Of a DNA stretch of 64,000 nucleotides, positions 34,960 to 43,123 are shown one piece after another (positions within the stretch are counted from its first letter, which is position 1; the number at the start of each line of letters is the position of its first letter). A program made the translations under genes and the position numbers. This DNA comes from Methylobacterium terricola (lineage in GTDB: Bacteria > Pseudomonadota > Alphaproteobacteria > Rhizobiales > Beijerinckiaceae). Below the pieces are notes generated by a model. That model saw only the letters and a list, made by a program, of their open reading frames with translations. It searched no databases and was not told the DNA's origin. Location of the stretch: the NCBI RefSeq assembly GCF_006151805.1, contig NZ_VDDA01000021.1, positions 26,960 to 90,959 of the forward strand, given 5' to 3'.

Positions 34960-35772
34960 ATGTCGTACACTGGCCTATTCCTGCCCCTCGGCGTGCTCGC
35001 CTCCGTCGCCGCCTGGAACCTCGCTCGACACAAAGGCCTCGACCCCTACCGCTGGTCGGTCGTGTGCCTCCTGTTCTTCCCCGCTCTTCTCGCCCTGGCC
35101 CTCGCCAAGAAGCGCCAGCGCATGGGCGACACCCCCGCCTTCCGCGAGCAGTGGGCGACGCTCGCCGCCTACGACGCCGACATCAGGGCTGCGGTCGAGC
35201 AGCTCTCGACGCTTGGGCCAGCAGCGGTGGATCAGTTCCGGCTGTCGTACGCCGACGTGCAAACCAAGGAAGCGATCCCGCTTATCCTCGCCGACCTGGA
35301 GGCACGGTGGGCCGCCGGCGACCGCTTCGATGGGCTCTACGCCCGAACCGCGCAGCTAGACGAGCTTCGGCGACAAGGGCAGCTCACCGAGCGGGACTAC
35401 GAGGATCAGAAGCGCCAGCTGGCGAAACGAAGCCGGTCCAAGGCGCTGTGGTCGGGTTGGTGGTGGAAGGCGCCCTTGCTCCTGGCAGTGCTGTGGCTGA
35501 TATGGCCCCGCAACGGGGTAGTCGGCCTCCCGACCTGCGAAGCCGAGGCGTCTCGGGAGTTGGTCCGGCGGGCCATCGAGGACGCCGACGATCGTGGACA
35601 AGTGCACCGGCGGCTGCTCGCTCTCGACCAGATCCGCGAATTGAGCTTCAACTCGGAGCAGCAAGATCGCACTTGCGTTGGTTCGGCGGTGCTGAACTCG
35701 GGAGAGCGACGGATCCTGTGGCGGATCTACGTGCGCGACAATCGCATTCTCACAAGCGTGTCAGGGTTCTAG
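34960..35772 (+). CDS. Membrane protein with SHOCT-like segment
   Basis: The 270-residue protein has two N-terminal hydrophobic segments (about 5-22 and 33-49, WSVVCLLFFPALLALALAKK), a cytoplasmic helical part, a SHOCT-like motif (LDELRRQGQLTERDYEDQKR, about 131-150), a third membrane segment (about 169-183, APLLLAVLWLIWPR) and a C-terminal part with two cysteines (PTCEAEASRELVRR and DRTCVGSAVL). That part is probably periplasmic and disulphide-bonded. Function is unknown. Confidence 0.7.
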   Translation: MSYTGLFLPLGVLASVAAWNLARHKGLDPYRWSVVCLLFFPALLALALAKKRQRMGDTPAFREQWATLAAYDADIRAAVEQLSTLGPAAVDQFRLSYADVQTKEAIPLILADLEARWAAGDRFDGLYARTAQLDELRRQGQLTERDYEDQKRQLAKRSRSKALWSGWWWKAPLLLAVLWLIWPRNGVVGLPTCEAEASRELVRRAIEDADDRGQVHRRLLALDQIRELSFNSEQQDRTCVGSAVLNSGERRILWRIYVRDNRILTSVSGF

Positions 35773-35847
35773 CGTCGGCCGGTCTCGATGCGGCCGACGC
35801 CCTTGAGGTCCTGCCGGCCCCCTGCAATTGGGGGCCGGTACCCAGCC

Positions 35848-35985
35848 TCACTTCGAGGTCGGCACCGTGAACACGATGCACTTCACCTTGGCATTGGACC
35901 AGCGTGGCGTTGTCACCGCCCATTCGTAGCCCCGGTCCGTGGGGTACTTCCCCGCATCCGTCTTTGCCAGCGCGCCTTGCTCGTC
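35848..35985 (-). pseudogene. 3' gene remnant, truncated at a junction
   Basis: A minus-strand frame ending in TGA at 35848 encodes DEQGALAKTDAGKYPTDRGY then EWAVTTPRWSNAKVKCIVFT and a short tail, coherent protein-like sequence with no start. The 5' part is lost at about 35990, exactly where the plus-strand remnant begins. The original family is unknown. Confidence 0.5.
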
Positions 35986-35998
35986 GACCTGAGCTCGC

Positions 35999-36235
35999 CT
36001 TGTCTTTGAGGCGGCCTACGAAGGCACGCTGCTGGTCCGTCTACGCAACGCATCCCGCGGCGCTTTGAGTCGCGTGATGTTCCCGCGACTTGGCGGGGGC
36101 GCCTTCGGCAACGCGGACGCCTGGATCGACGGAGCCATGCGGCGGGCGCTGCTACTGGCACGAGGGCACGACCTTGGACGTATTTATCGCCACCTATGGA
36201 CCCCCAGCTTCGGGCCTTCGTTTCGTCAATCTTAG
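35999..36235 (+). pseudogene. 3' gene remnant on the opposite strand, truncated at the same junction
   Basis: A 79-codon frame encodes FEAAYEGTLLVRLRNASRGA, RVMFPRLGGGAFGNADAWID and GAMRRALLLARGHDL, ending in TAG. The LxxLGGGAFGN...WI...A.RRAL pattern looks like the C-terminal part of a macro-domain-like protein (from memory, unverified). There is no start codon context. Confidence 0.5.
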
Positions 36236-36373
36236 CTATCCGAGATAGTCTGCTGACTAACCCGTCCGCGCTGCCTCGTAAGATTTCATAACCAGTCTGT
36301 CCTAACCGGATCCAACACTGATTTCTTAAATCAATGATCGGTAAATATAATTTCAGTCGCAGTTTCCCCCGAC

Positions 36374-36389
36374 CGTTGGTATGCCAACG
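36374..36389. promoter_or_regulatory. Small palindrome upstream of the first HUH-like gene
   Basis: CGTTGG-TATG-CCAACG is a perfect 6-bp inverted repeat about 55 bases before the start of the gene at 36443, in an otherwise A/T-rich leader (36290-36360). It could be an operator, or a hairpin recognised by the gene's own product. Confidence 0.35.
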
Positions 36390-36442
36390 CTTTCGAGGCC
36401 TGCATTCATCAGCTTGCAATGTGCTTCCGATGCGGAGTGCAT

Positions 36443-37039
36443 ATGGAGAGTCATGTGCATACAGACACTGATTTCCACATTGACACATTGATACATGCCT
36501 ACAGCGACATGCTGATCATGAAGATGGGAGAAGGGTGCACCCCCTACATCCTCTCCCTCCTATACAAGCCCCTTCGGGGACCCCGGGAATGGGTACTGGG
36601 GGAGATGAAGCAGGGGATCACTGAGGCCTACAAGACCCTCTTGCTCCGGGTTGCCCGCAAGCCCCGCTCCCCCGCCCACCGCAATCGCCTCCCCGAATGG
36701 GTCCTCGTTCCGGACTGGCCCGTGCCGAAGGGGGCCAAGGCGAGCCTGCGCGAGGTCACGCTCAACAACGGGCTGCACTACCAGGGGCTCGCCCTCATCC
36801 CGCCCCGGAGCCGCCTCCGTGAAGGCCTCGACGCTCATTTCGACACCCACCAGGCCCTCTACACCCGCGGCGCTGTCGCTCGCATCCACGCCGAGCCCAT
36901 CACCGAAACGCCCCGGCGCGCCGCGTTTTACCTATTCAAGTCCCTCCAGCGTCGCCGAGCCGACTTCGACAGTGTGATCATCCTGCCCCGGGTGATTTCC
37001 GAGCTCGAAGATAGCGTCGAAGTACGTGGCGTACACTAG
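36443..37039 (+). CDS. Putative HUH-type (CRESS-like) endonuclease, paralog 1
   Basis: The 198-residue protein starts at the ATG at 36443 (GGAG five bases upstream). Three motifs occur in Rep order: a hydrophobic strand after CTPYILSLLY (motif I-like, about 32-41), LNNGLHYQGLALIPP (about 107-121), a motif II-like H-x-Q-G, and AAFYLFKSLQRR with YLFK (163-166), a motif III-like YxxK. Circovirus and related CRESS Reps use HLQG plus YxxK, with the tyrosine nicking single-stranded DNA. The paralog at 40598 shares all three. Identity by motif only; no helicase domain. A/T-rich DNA flanks it and a perfect hairpin lies 117 bases downstream. Composition is mixed. Confidence 0.6.
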   Translation: MESHVHTDTDFHIDTLIHAYSDMLIMKMGEGCTPYILSLLYKPLRGPREWVLGEMKQGITEAYKTLLLRVARKPRSPAHRNRLPEWVLVPDWPVPKGAKASLREVTLNNGLHYQGLALIPPRSRLREGLDAHFDTHQALYTRGAVARIHAEPITETPRRAAFYLFKSLQRRRADFDSVIILPRVISELEDSVEVRGVH

Positions 37040-37155
37040 GCGAATTCATGGTTTTATTTGACCAAGCTATATATAGATATTTATAATAGACTATTATTAA
37101 AATCTCGATTATATTGACGATTGGGTTGACAGTTTGTGGCGAAGAGTTTGCAAAT

Positions 37156-37181
37156 CGCTGGGGCAGCTGCCTGCCCCAGCG
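37156..37181. terminator. Perfect 11-bp hairpin between convergent genes
   Basis: CGCTGGGGCAG (37156-37166), CTGC loop, CTGCCCCAGCG (37171-37181). It lies between the HUH-like gene and the convergent gene ending at 37194, so it is probably a terminator for one or both. Because HUH enzymes recognise hairpins, a nick-site role is also conceivable. No T-run follows on either strand. Confidence 0.6.
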
Positions 37182-37193
37182 CATAAGTCATAT

Positions 37194-38174
37194 TCAGCGG
37201 CGCTTCCAGACCGCTTTGCGCGCCCGGAGCCGCAGGAATTCTTTATCTGTACCGCAGCAGATCACGTGGATCACCGCCTTCTGTCCCTCCTTCATATTCA
37301 AAAAGCGGGACTGCTGTTTCAAGTTGACCTCGAGCTCGATGGTCCGCCGCCCCGCCGGGTCACGACCACGCTCGACCACCGGCGTCACCCCAAACTCGAG
37401 ATCATCAAGGATATCGAACTGCTCGCCATCCTCGGTGTCCTCATCACCGCCGCCGTCCATCACGCTCTCCTCGCCCTCCCCCGCTTCAACATCGTCCGGC
37501 TCCTCGAAGGAGGCGCCCTCTAAATCGGCCAGGATCATGTCCTTCGGCGCACTCACCCGCTTATCATCCAAGTTGTAGTACTGCTTGGCGGCGGCGTAGT
37601 CCTCTTCGGTCCGAATTTGCTTGCGCCCCTTCTTCGGCTTGAGCGCCTCCCGCTCCAGATAGGCCTCGTAAAGCTTCTCGATGCCACCGGCCTGCTCGAT
37701 CTCCTCGGCTACGAGGTGGACCGGCGTGCCGACGGTCATGATCTCGTGGAGGGCGGCAGCGTACTTGCCGGTACGGCTGCGCGCCTGCTTGGACGTCGCG
37801 TCGCACACGTAGTTCATCGTGTGTCGCAGCGCGTCAGTATGGTGAGTACGCGCCTTCAGCTTTTGCTTGCCGGTCTGGAAGAACGGCTGATCGAAAAACG
37901 CCTTCCAGGCCTTATAATCATTGGAGTAGTGGCGACCGACGCCGACGCACATGGCCAGCACTTCGTACAGGTCGCGGCGGTAGCCCGCCTTCAGCTTGCG
38001 GAACTTGGACTGGGCTTCCAACGCCAGTCCGTTCGGGTTCTCCTTGATGCGACGCCGAAGGTCCGAATTATCCGGCGGGAACGGTCCGCGACCGTTGCTG
38101 CCCTCACTGGGCTCCGTCGTCCAAGCATCATCCGACTGCTCGGGCTTCTTCGTGCCGCGCTTGCGCTTCGTCAT
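37194..38174 (-). CDS. Hypothetical protein with basic ends and an acidic middle
   Basis: The 326-residue protein (ATG at 38174) starts MTKRKRGTKKPEQ. It has a helical central domain (ALEAQSKFRKLKAGYRRDLY, VLAMCVGVGRHYSNDYKAWK, LVAEEIEQAGGIEKLYEAYL), an acidic low-complexity stretch (about 225-255), and a C-terminal basic strand-rich end (TIELEVNLKQQSRFLNMKEG, FLRLRARKAVWKRR). No family is recognised. It looks like a nucleic-acid-binding plasmid protein. The gene is compact and convergent with the HUH-like gene. Confidence 0.65.
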   Translation of the reverse strand: MTKRKRGTKKPEQSDDAWTTEPSEGSNGRGPFPPDNSDLRRRIKENPNGLALEAQSKFRKLKAGYRRDLYEVLAMCVGVGRHYSNDYKAWKAFFDQPFFQTGKQKLKARTHHTDALRHTMNYVCDATSKQARSRTGKYAAALHEIMTVGTPVHLVAEEIEQAGGIEKLYEAYLEREALKPKKGRKQIRTEEDYAAAKQYYNLDDKRVSAPKDMILADLEGASFEEPDDVEAGEGEESVMDGGGDEDTEDGEQFDILDDLEFGVTPVVERGRDPAGRRTIELEVNLKQQSRFLNMKEGQKAVIHVICCGTDKEFLRLRARKAVWKRR

Positions 38175-38335
38175 GATAGTTTGGCCTTGGTGGAGCAACG
38201 CGCGCCGTTCTCGTTACGAGAAATGCAGGGTGTCGCGGGTGCGCCGTTGCTGATGAAGGGGGGGGCCGCCGCGGAGGGGGATGAGCCCGACCGTGGCGGC
38301 GTGTTGAAGGAGCGCCTAATGGTAACGGCGCTGTA

Positions 38336-38662
38336 TCAGCCGACGCGCTTGCGCTCGCCCGCCGCGATGAGGGCAGCAACGGCTTCCTGGTAGGGCCACT
38401 GCTCGTCGCCCGTCCAGCCCATCGGCTTCTCCGGCGGATGGAGCGACGCGGGGAAGGTTTCGCCCAGGATCAGTTCCAAGATTTCGATCTGCTCAAGGCC
38501 GAAATGCAGACCGAGACCGACGAGACCGGAGTAGTCGATGATCACCGGGCGGTCGGTGGTGTAGCCGATGCGCCAGCGCACACTGCTGCCAATGGGATGG
38601 ACTCGGCGCTGATGCACGTCGTACATCAACGGCTTGGTCGAGCTCTTGTTCTGTTCCACCAT
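38336..38662 (-). CDS. Hypothetical protein (108 residues)
   Basis: The ATG at 38662 has GGAGG upstream. The protein includes MYDVHQRRVHPIGSSVRWRI and GYTTDRPVIIDYSGLVGLGL, then a helical end with EQWPYQEAVAALIAAGERKR. It is soluble, without recognised motifs. It precedes the gene at 37194 on the same strand, separated by about 160 bases. Confidence 0.65.
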   Translation of the reverse strand: MVEQNKSSTKPLMYDVHQRRVHPIGSSVRWRIGYTTDRPVIIDYSGLVGLGLHFGLEQIEILELILGETFPASLHPPEKPMGWTGDEQWPYQEAVAALIAAGERKRVG

Positions 38663-38757
38663 GTTGTGGCCTCCAGCCCTCGAGTTGAGGGCAAGGCCGT
38701 TCTACGCCACGTCACATCGAGTAGGGGGTCGCGCTGCGCGGCGACCCCCTTCTAAGT

Positions 38758-39657
38758 CTATGATTCTTCGTAAGAAACTGCATCCAGCAGATCCTCAGAG
38801 AGGGGCTGGAGCGGCGGTGCAGCGGGGGGTATCGGATGGACGAGGTTGAGTGTTAGGAGCTCGTAGCCTCGCTCCTCCAGTCGCGCCTTCACAAATTGGT
38901 ACTCGCCAACCGCTCGTCGCAACCCTGACAAATCCCCAACCTTACCTAGTAAATTTTTAGCGAAAGGCGCCCAACCAGTTCTCTTTGGCTGAAATATCTG
39001 GCTTCCAAAGTGGCTATTCCAAACAAACCCCGCGAGGAAATCCCACTCTTTTCGACATTGCTTACCCACTGTTGCGCCACCTAAATACGGATAGAATTTT
39101 CTGATCGTGGCGTGTGCATCGGTGCCTTGCTTTTGGTTGAAGAGAGATAGAGCTGTTTTCCACCCTCCCTTCGGCCCGGTGTCGTCAACATAATAGCGGA
39201 GAGAAAAGTCATACAATGGGGCGCATCTTCGCTGATGTCGGCGGCGGATCTGTAGTTTCAGATCGAGCGTTCTTGGACTATGCGCAACAGCAAATTTCCG
39301 AATACTGTCAGGACTTCTAAGTATATTTTTTAATATATCTCTGGCGTTCGAATCATCCAGATAGTTTGCAACTGGATTTCCTTCAATTTTATACGCCCTA
39401 TCAATGCGTCGCAGCAGCTTGATCGCCGCACAAGCATATGCTGAGTTCAGGATATCGCTGCTTACTGTCAAATACCGATTAGGAAACTCCCTTTTGTCTC
39501 TTTGCCTGTCGTTGAGTTTATGCCCAAAAAGGACTGCAATTTGCATTTCGTAAAGGCGAATAGCTCGCAGATGCAGGGAGTTCTGCTCATCTAACACAAA
39601 ATTTATAGCATCCGATACATTGTAGATGCGATATTTGGAATTTTCTAACTGATTCAT
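38758..39657 (-). CDS. Unknown A/T-richer accessory protein (299 residues)
   Basis: I chose the ATG at 39657 (MNQLENSKYRIYNVSDAINF); an upstream in-frame ATG adds four residues. The gene is clearly more A/T-rich than its neighbours, with many ATA, AAA and AAT codons, a sign of recent transfer. The protein is soluble, rich in Arg/Lys/Tyr, with helical segments (LHLRAIRLYEMQIAVLFGHK, ILNSAYACAAIKLLRRIDRA) and a strand/aromatic region (FSLRYYVDDTGPKGGWKTAL). No family is recognised. Its position among defence and mobile genes makes a defence-related role possible (inference). Confidence 0.7.
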   Translation of the reverse strand: MNQLENSKYRIYNVSDAINFVLDEQNSLHLRAIRLYEMQIAVLFGHKLNDRQRDKREFPNRYLTVSSDILNSAYACAAIKLLRRIDRAYKIEGNPVANYLDDSNARDILKNILRSPDSIRKFAVAHSPRTLDLKLQIRRRHQRRCAPLYDFSLRYYVDDTGPKGGWKTALSLFNQKQGTDAHATIRKFYPYLGGATVGKQCRKEWDFLAGFVWNSHFGSQIFQPKRTGWAPFAKNLLGKVGDLSGLRRAVGEYQFVKARLEERGYELLTLNLVHPIPPAAPPLQPLSEDLLDAVSYEES

Positions 39658-39860
39658 GCGTATCCTCAAGCTTACTACAAGCGAACCTGACTTTAGTGCC
39701 TAAGAAGATATGGACCTGCCTGCGCTCCCGACCAGCTGTACGCACTTACTGTCTAAGTGCACGGCCACGGATGACCATAATCCGTGCTGGTAGGTCGAGC
39801 TTAACCACAGGGCGTGATAGGCTGCCGCAGCACGTAGGCCCGCGGAGCCGGGGAGCAGGG

Positions 39861-40331
39861 ATGCCGATCCGGCCGGAGCACCGCTTTTTCTACCCCATCG
39901 ACTGGCCCCAACTCTCCGACGCCATCCGCTTCCGCCGGGCGCGGGGCCGGTGCGAAGCGTGCGCCCGTCCGCACCTGCAGCGGGTCTTCCACCTCGGCGA
40001 TGGTCGGTGGTGGGATGCCGAGATTTCGGGCTGGCGCGATGGCCAAGGCCGCCGGCTCCGGCAGCGGCTGCGCAACGAAGACTTGCTCGCCCGGGTTCGG
40101 GTCACGCGGGTGGTGCTGGCGGCAGCCCACCGCGATCACGACACCTCCAACAACGAGAGCGCCAACCTCGCAGCGTTCTGCCAACGCTGCCACATGCTGC
40201 ACGACCGCGACGAGCATCAGCGCCGCCGCTGGCGGACCCTGTTCCGGCGCAAGGCCATGGGTGACCTGTTTCAAGGCCCCTACCCCGTCGCTCCGACAGC
40301 GCCCACTATCTCCAATCAGAGATCGCCCTGA
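39861..40331 (+). CDS. HNH-type zinc-binding protein, intact copy 2 of the multi-copy family
   Basis: The 156-residue protein (ATG after GGGGAGCAGGG) has C31xxC34 (RCEACARPHL), the block RQRLRNEDLLARVRVTRVVL, AAAH90RDHDTSNNESANLA, and C107xxCH111xxH (FCQRCHMLHD), then a basic helix (EHQRRRWRTLFRRKAMGDLF). It appears to be the complete form, as the copy at 15759 lacks two residues. The fold suggests DNA binding or nicking. It sits between the A/T-rich unknown gene and the second HUH-like gene. Confidence 0.8.
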   Translation: MPIRPEHRFFYPIDWPQLSDAIRFRRARGRCEACARPHLQRVFHLGDGRWWDAEISGWRDGQGRRLRQRLRNEDLLARVRVTRVVLAAAHRDHDTSNNESANLAAFCQRCHMLHDRDEHQRRRWRTLFRRKAMGDLFQGPYPVAPTAPTISNQRSP

Positions 40332-40597
40332 TGTTGGCGGCGTGAGCCGCACGCAAATGCGAGCAGCATCTACGCCGCATCGCTAATTTCCCGACACGGT
40401 AAAGTGCTTGCGTGTGCAAACACTGCCGGCTTGCCTTGGAAGATGCCACAAGCTGGCGCGCGATGTTTCGCGCTAAGGTGCACGTCTATGGGCGTGCATA
40501 TGGTTTGTCGTGTCGAGATAGAGCCGATTTAGCACATGGGCTTTAGGAACACACTACTGAGAAAGCACTCCCCCACCCCCTTACAGGAGACATAGGT

Positions 40598-41239
40598 ATG
40601 CCCAGCCCCTCTCCCCTTTCTCCCCTCTCCAGGAGCGATCAGATCAACCAGCTAATAGGGGGGTACGGGCATATCGCGATGGACCTCGTTGCTGAAGGCT
40701 GGACCCCCTACCTCCTCGTCCTCAAGTTTCACCACCTCGGCGGGCGCCGGGACGCCGTCCTCGCCCAGATGAAGCGCGAAGCGGAGCGGGCGCACGGGTG
40801 GCTGTGTGAGCGAGTGTGGCGCAATGCGAAAGCGCCCAGTCGCCGGCCGTGGATGCCTTGCTGGATCCTTGTCCCCGACTTCCCCGTCGCGAAGCGGGCG
40901 AAGGTCCGCCTGCGTGAGCTGGTGCCGAATGATGGGCTCCACCTGCAGGGAGTCGCTGTCATGCCCCCCGGGGGCCGCCTCCGCGAACCGCTCGACGAGC
41001 ACCTGGGCGCGCGCGGCGCGCGCTACTGCCCCAGGGGCGGCCCCCTCACGTCGATTACGGCCACGCCCATCGTGGCTGGTGACGTTGCCTACGTGAATAC
41101 CTACAACTTTAAGGCCGTGCCCCGAGGCCGAGCCAGCTTCGACGACGTCCTGGTCCTGCGCCCCTCCTCGGCCGAGCTCGACAGCAAGCCTCGGCCGGCA
41201 AAGGACCCTTGGCGGCACCCCGTCTTCGAACGGGACTAG
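40598..41239 (+). CDS. Putative HUH-type (CRESS-like) endonuclease, paralog 2
   Basis: The 213-residue protein (ATG after CAGGAGACA) aligns by eye along its length with paralog 1. The motifs are WTPYLLVLKF (about 35-44), VPNDGLHLQGVAVMPPGGRL with H115-x-Q117-G (motif II-like) and AYVNTYNFKAVPRG with Y169xxK172 (motif III-like). H-to-Y spacing is 54 residues here and 51 in paralog 1. Shared blocks include CWILVPDFPV / EWVLVPDWPV and the motif II-to-loop segment PPGGRLREPLDEH / PPRSRLREGLDAH. A one-tyrosine HUH nickase for replication, transfer or transposition of a small element is the best hypothesis. Confidence 0.6.
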   Translation: MPSPSPLSPLSRSDQINQLIGGYGHIAMDLVAEGWTPYLLVLKFHHLGGRRDAVLAQMKREAERAHGWLCERVWRNAKAPSRRPWMPCWILVPDFPVAKRAKVRLRELVPNDGLHLQGVAVMPPGGRLREPLDEHLGARGARYCPRGGPLTSITATPIVAGDVAYVNTYNFKAVPRGRASFDDVLVLRPSSAELDSKPRPAKDPWRHPVFERD

Positions 41240-41829
41240 CGGAAATTCAATCCCGCTTGACAGTGGGAGGGGCTGCTTTGGTCCAGGCTGCGTGGAGAAC
41301 GCGATCCCTGCCCGAGCATCATGAACCTAGGTTTCATACCAGCGCCTATGCGAGCCGGCGCACTGGGCGACGGTTAGGTTCTGAGCCCAATCAGCTTGAC
41401 CGCTGAATGTCTGCTGGGGTGGAGAGTTATCGTTGGGCTGCAACCCAGAACCGGACATTCGGCTCGGCGCCGATCTTCAGTTGCTTAGCAGGGCGGTGGC
41501 CGATCCCGCGGTTGGTGTACGTCAGCCGGATGGCAAGTTTCGGGAAATACGAACTCGACCTGAGTACCATCTATGTTGTCGTGCCCGTGACGCGAGCTAG
41601 GATAGTGACGATGGCCGCGTGCCCGTCTGGCACTTGTGGCGATTGAGCTGAACCGTCCGGCGCCAAGTTGCTTACGAAACGGTGCGTTAGCCACATACAA
41701 ATGACGGCGGCCCTTGCGCCACGCCCTGTCGCATTTGGGCAGCCTGCCAAATAAAATTTTAGTGGTATGATCGTGCTGGAAGGCTGCTAGGTCGTCGAGG
41801 CGCGAGACAGCGGTAAGATCGGGCGAGGC
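41240..41829. other. Intergenic region before the ATPase/HNH pair
   Basis: About 590 bases show no convincing gene. Open frames lack ribosome sites. I found no reverse transcriptase or obvious structured RNA here that would make the following pair part of a retron. The right end should contain the promoter of the pair. Confidence 0.4.
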
Positions 41830-43116
41830 ATGTACGTACGTAGACTGTTCATCAAAGACATTCGTGCGATCGAGGCCTTCGACTTCAAGGTATCCGCTGA
41901 GGAAGCGCCTGGATGGCATGTAATTCTTGGTTCCAATGGCGCGGGTAAGTCGAGTGTTATTCGTTCACTTGCCCTTGCGCTCGCTGGGCCGCGGGAGGCT
42001 GTAGCGCTTCGCCAAAACTGGAACACTTGGATGCGCTACAAATCCGATGACAGCCGCATCCGTCTAGTTGTCGACTGTGGTAGCGTGGACATATTCACTG
42101 GCACTGGACGGCGCACTACCTCGGTCGACGTCGAGATCGGCTTTCGCCCAATTGAGTCGTCGATTGGTGGTCCGCGTGTCGAGGTCTCCGCAACGAGCGG
42201 GATAAAGACCGCCGAACGCTCGATTTGGGGGACTAATGCGGGCTGGTTCTCAGCCTCGTTCGGGCCGTTCCGCCGCTTCACCGGCGGCGACCAGCAATTC
42301 GACCGGCTGTTCTTCACCAACCCACGACTCGCCTCACACCTGTCGGCGTTCGGTGAGGATGTGGCGCTTACCGAGGGGCTGCGCTGGCTGCGGGAGCTGC
42401 GGGTCAAGCAGCTTGAGCAGAGCGAAGAAAATGGCGAGCTGCTCACCCAACTAATTGCTTTTCTAAATAGATCGTCGTTGCTACCGCATGACGCGCAGAT
42501 CGCGGAAATTCGTGCAGAGGAAGTCATTATCGTCGATGGTGGCGGCGCGCGCGTCGTGGTCGAGCAGCTCAGCGACGGATATCGTTCAGTTCTGTCAATG
42601 ATATTCGAGATTTTGCGGCAAATGACCAAATCTTTTGGGTCAAAACAGGTTATTGACGCACTTGACCAAGATGCAGGATGTGTTCGGCTGCCTGGCGTCG
42701 TCGCCATCGACGAGGTTGACGCGCACCTTCATCCTTCGTGGCAGCGCGACATTGGGCCTTGGTTCACGCGCTGCTTCCCCGATATCCAGTTCATCGTCAG
42801 CACCCACAGTCCAATTGTCTGTCGTACCGCCACGACTGTTTGGCGCCTCACAACGCCGGGCAGCGACGAACCATCAGGCCGCGTTGAGGGCGGTGTGCTT
42901 AACCGTCTCATCCACGGCTCCATCCTTGATGCTTATGGTACCGAGTTCTTCGGTCGCGACATCGCACGCTCGGAAGACTCTAAGGAACTGCTGCAAGAAC
43001 TGGCAGTCCTGAACCGCAAGGCACTAAAGGGCATAGCAAACGACTCTGAGCGGGCGCGGATAGAGGAATTGCGACAGATCTTGCCCACCCGTGCCACAGA
43101 TACTGCGGTCTCCTGA
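41830..43116 (+). CDS. AAA/ABC-type ATPase of a Septu-like defence pair
   Basis: The 428-residue protein has Walker A GSNGAGKSS (34-42) in an Rad50/OLD-type context (YVRRLFIKDIRAIEAFDFKV), an ABC-like signature (EQLSDGYRSVLSMIFEIL, about 246-263), Walker B VVAIDEVDAHLHPSWQ (about 292) and a switch STHSPIV (about 322). It has no Toprim domain. The adjacent gene encodes an HNH protein, the gene order of PtuA-PtuB (Septu) systems, in which ATPase assemblies regulate an HNH nuclease against phages. The two genes are eight bases apart. Strain-level activity is unproven. Confidence 0.85.
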   Translation: MYVRRLFIKDIRAIEAFDFKVSAEEAPGWHVILGSNGAGKSSVIRSLALALAGPREAVALRQNWNTWMRYKSDDSRIRLVVDCGSVDIFTGTGRRTTSVDVEIGFRPIESSIGGPRVEVSATSGIKTAERSIWGTNAGWFSASFGPFRRFTGGDQQFDRLFFTNPRLASHLSAFGEDVALTEGLRWLRELRVKQLEQSEENGELLTQLIAFLNRSSLLPHDAQIAEIRAEEVIIVDGGGARVVVEQLSDGYRSVLSMIFEILRQMTKSFGSKQVIDALDQDAGCVRLPGVVAIDEVDAHLHPSWQRDIGPWFTRCFPDIQFIVSTHSPIVCRTATTVWRLTTPGSDEPSGRVEGGVLNRLIHGSILDAYGTEFFGRDIARSEDSKELLQELAVLNRKALKGIANDSERARIEELRQILPTRATDTAVS

Positions 43117-43123
43117 CGATACA

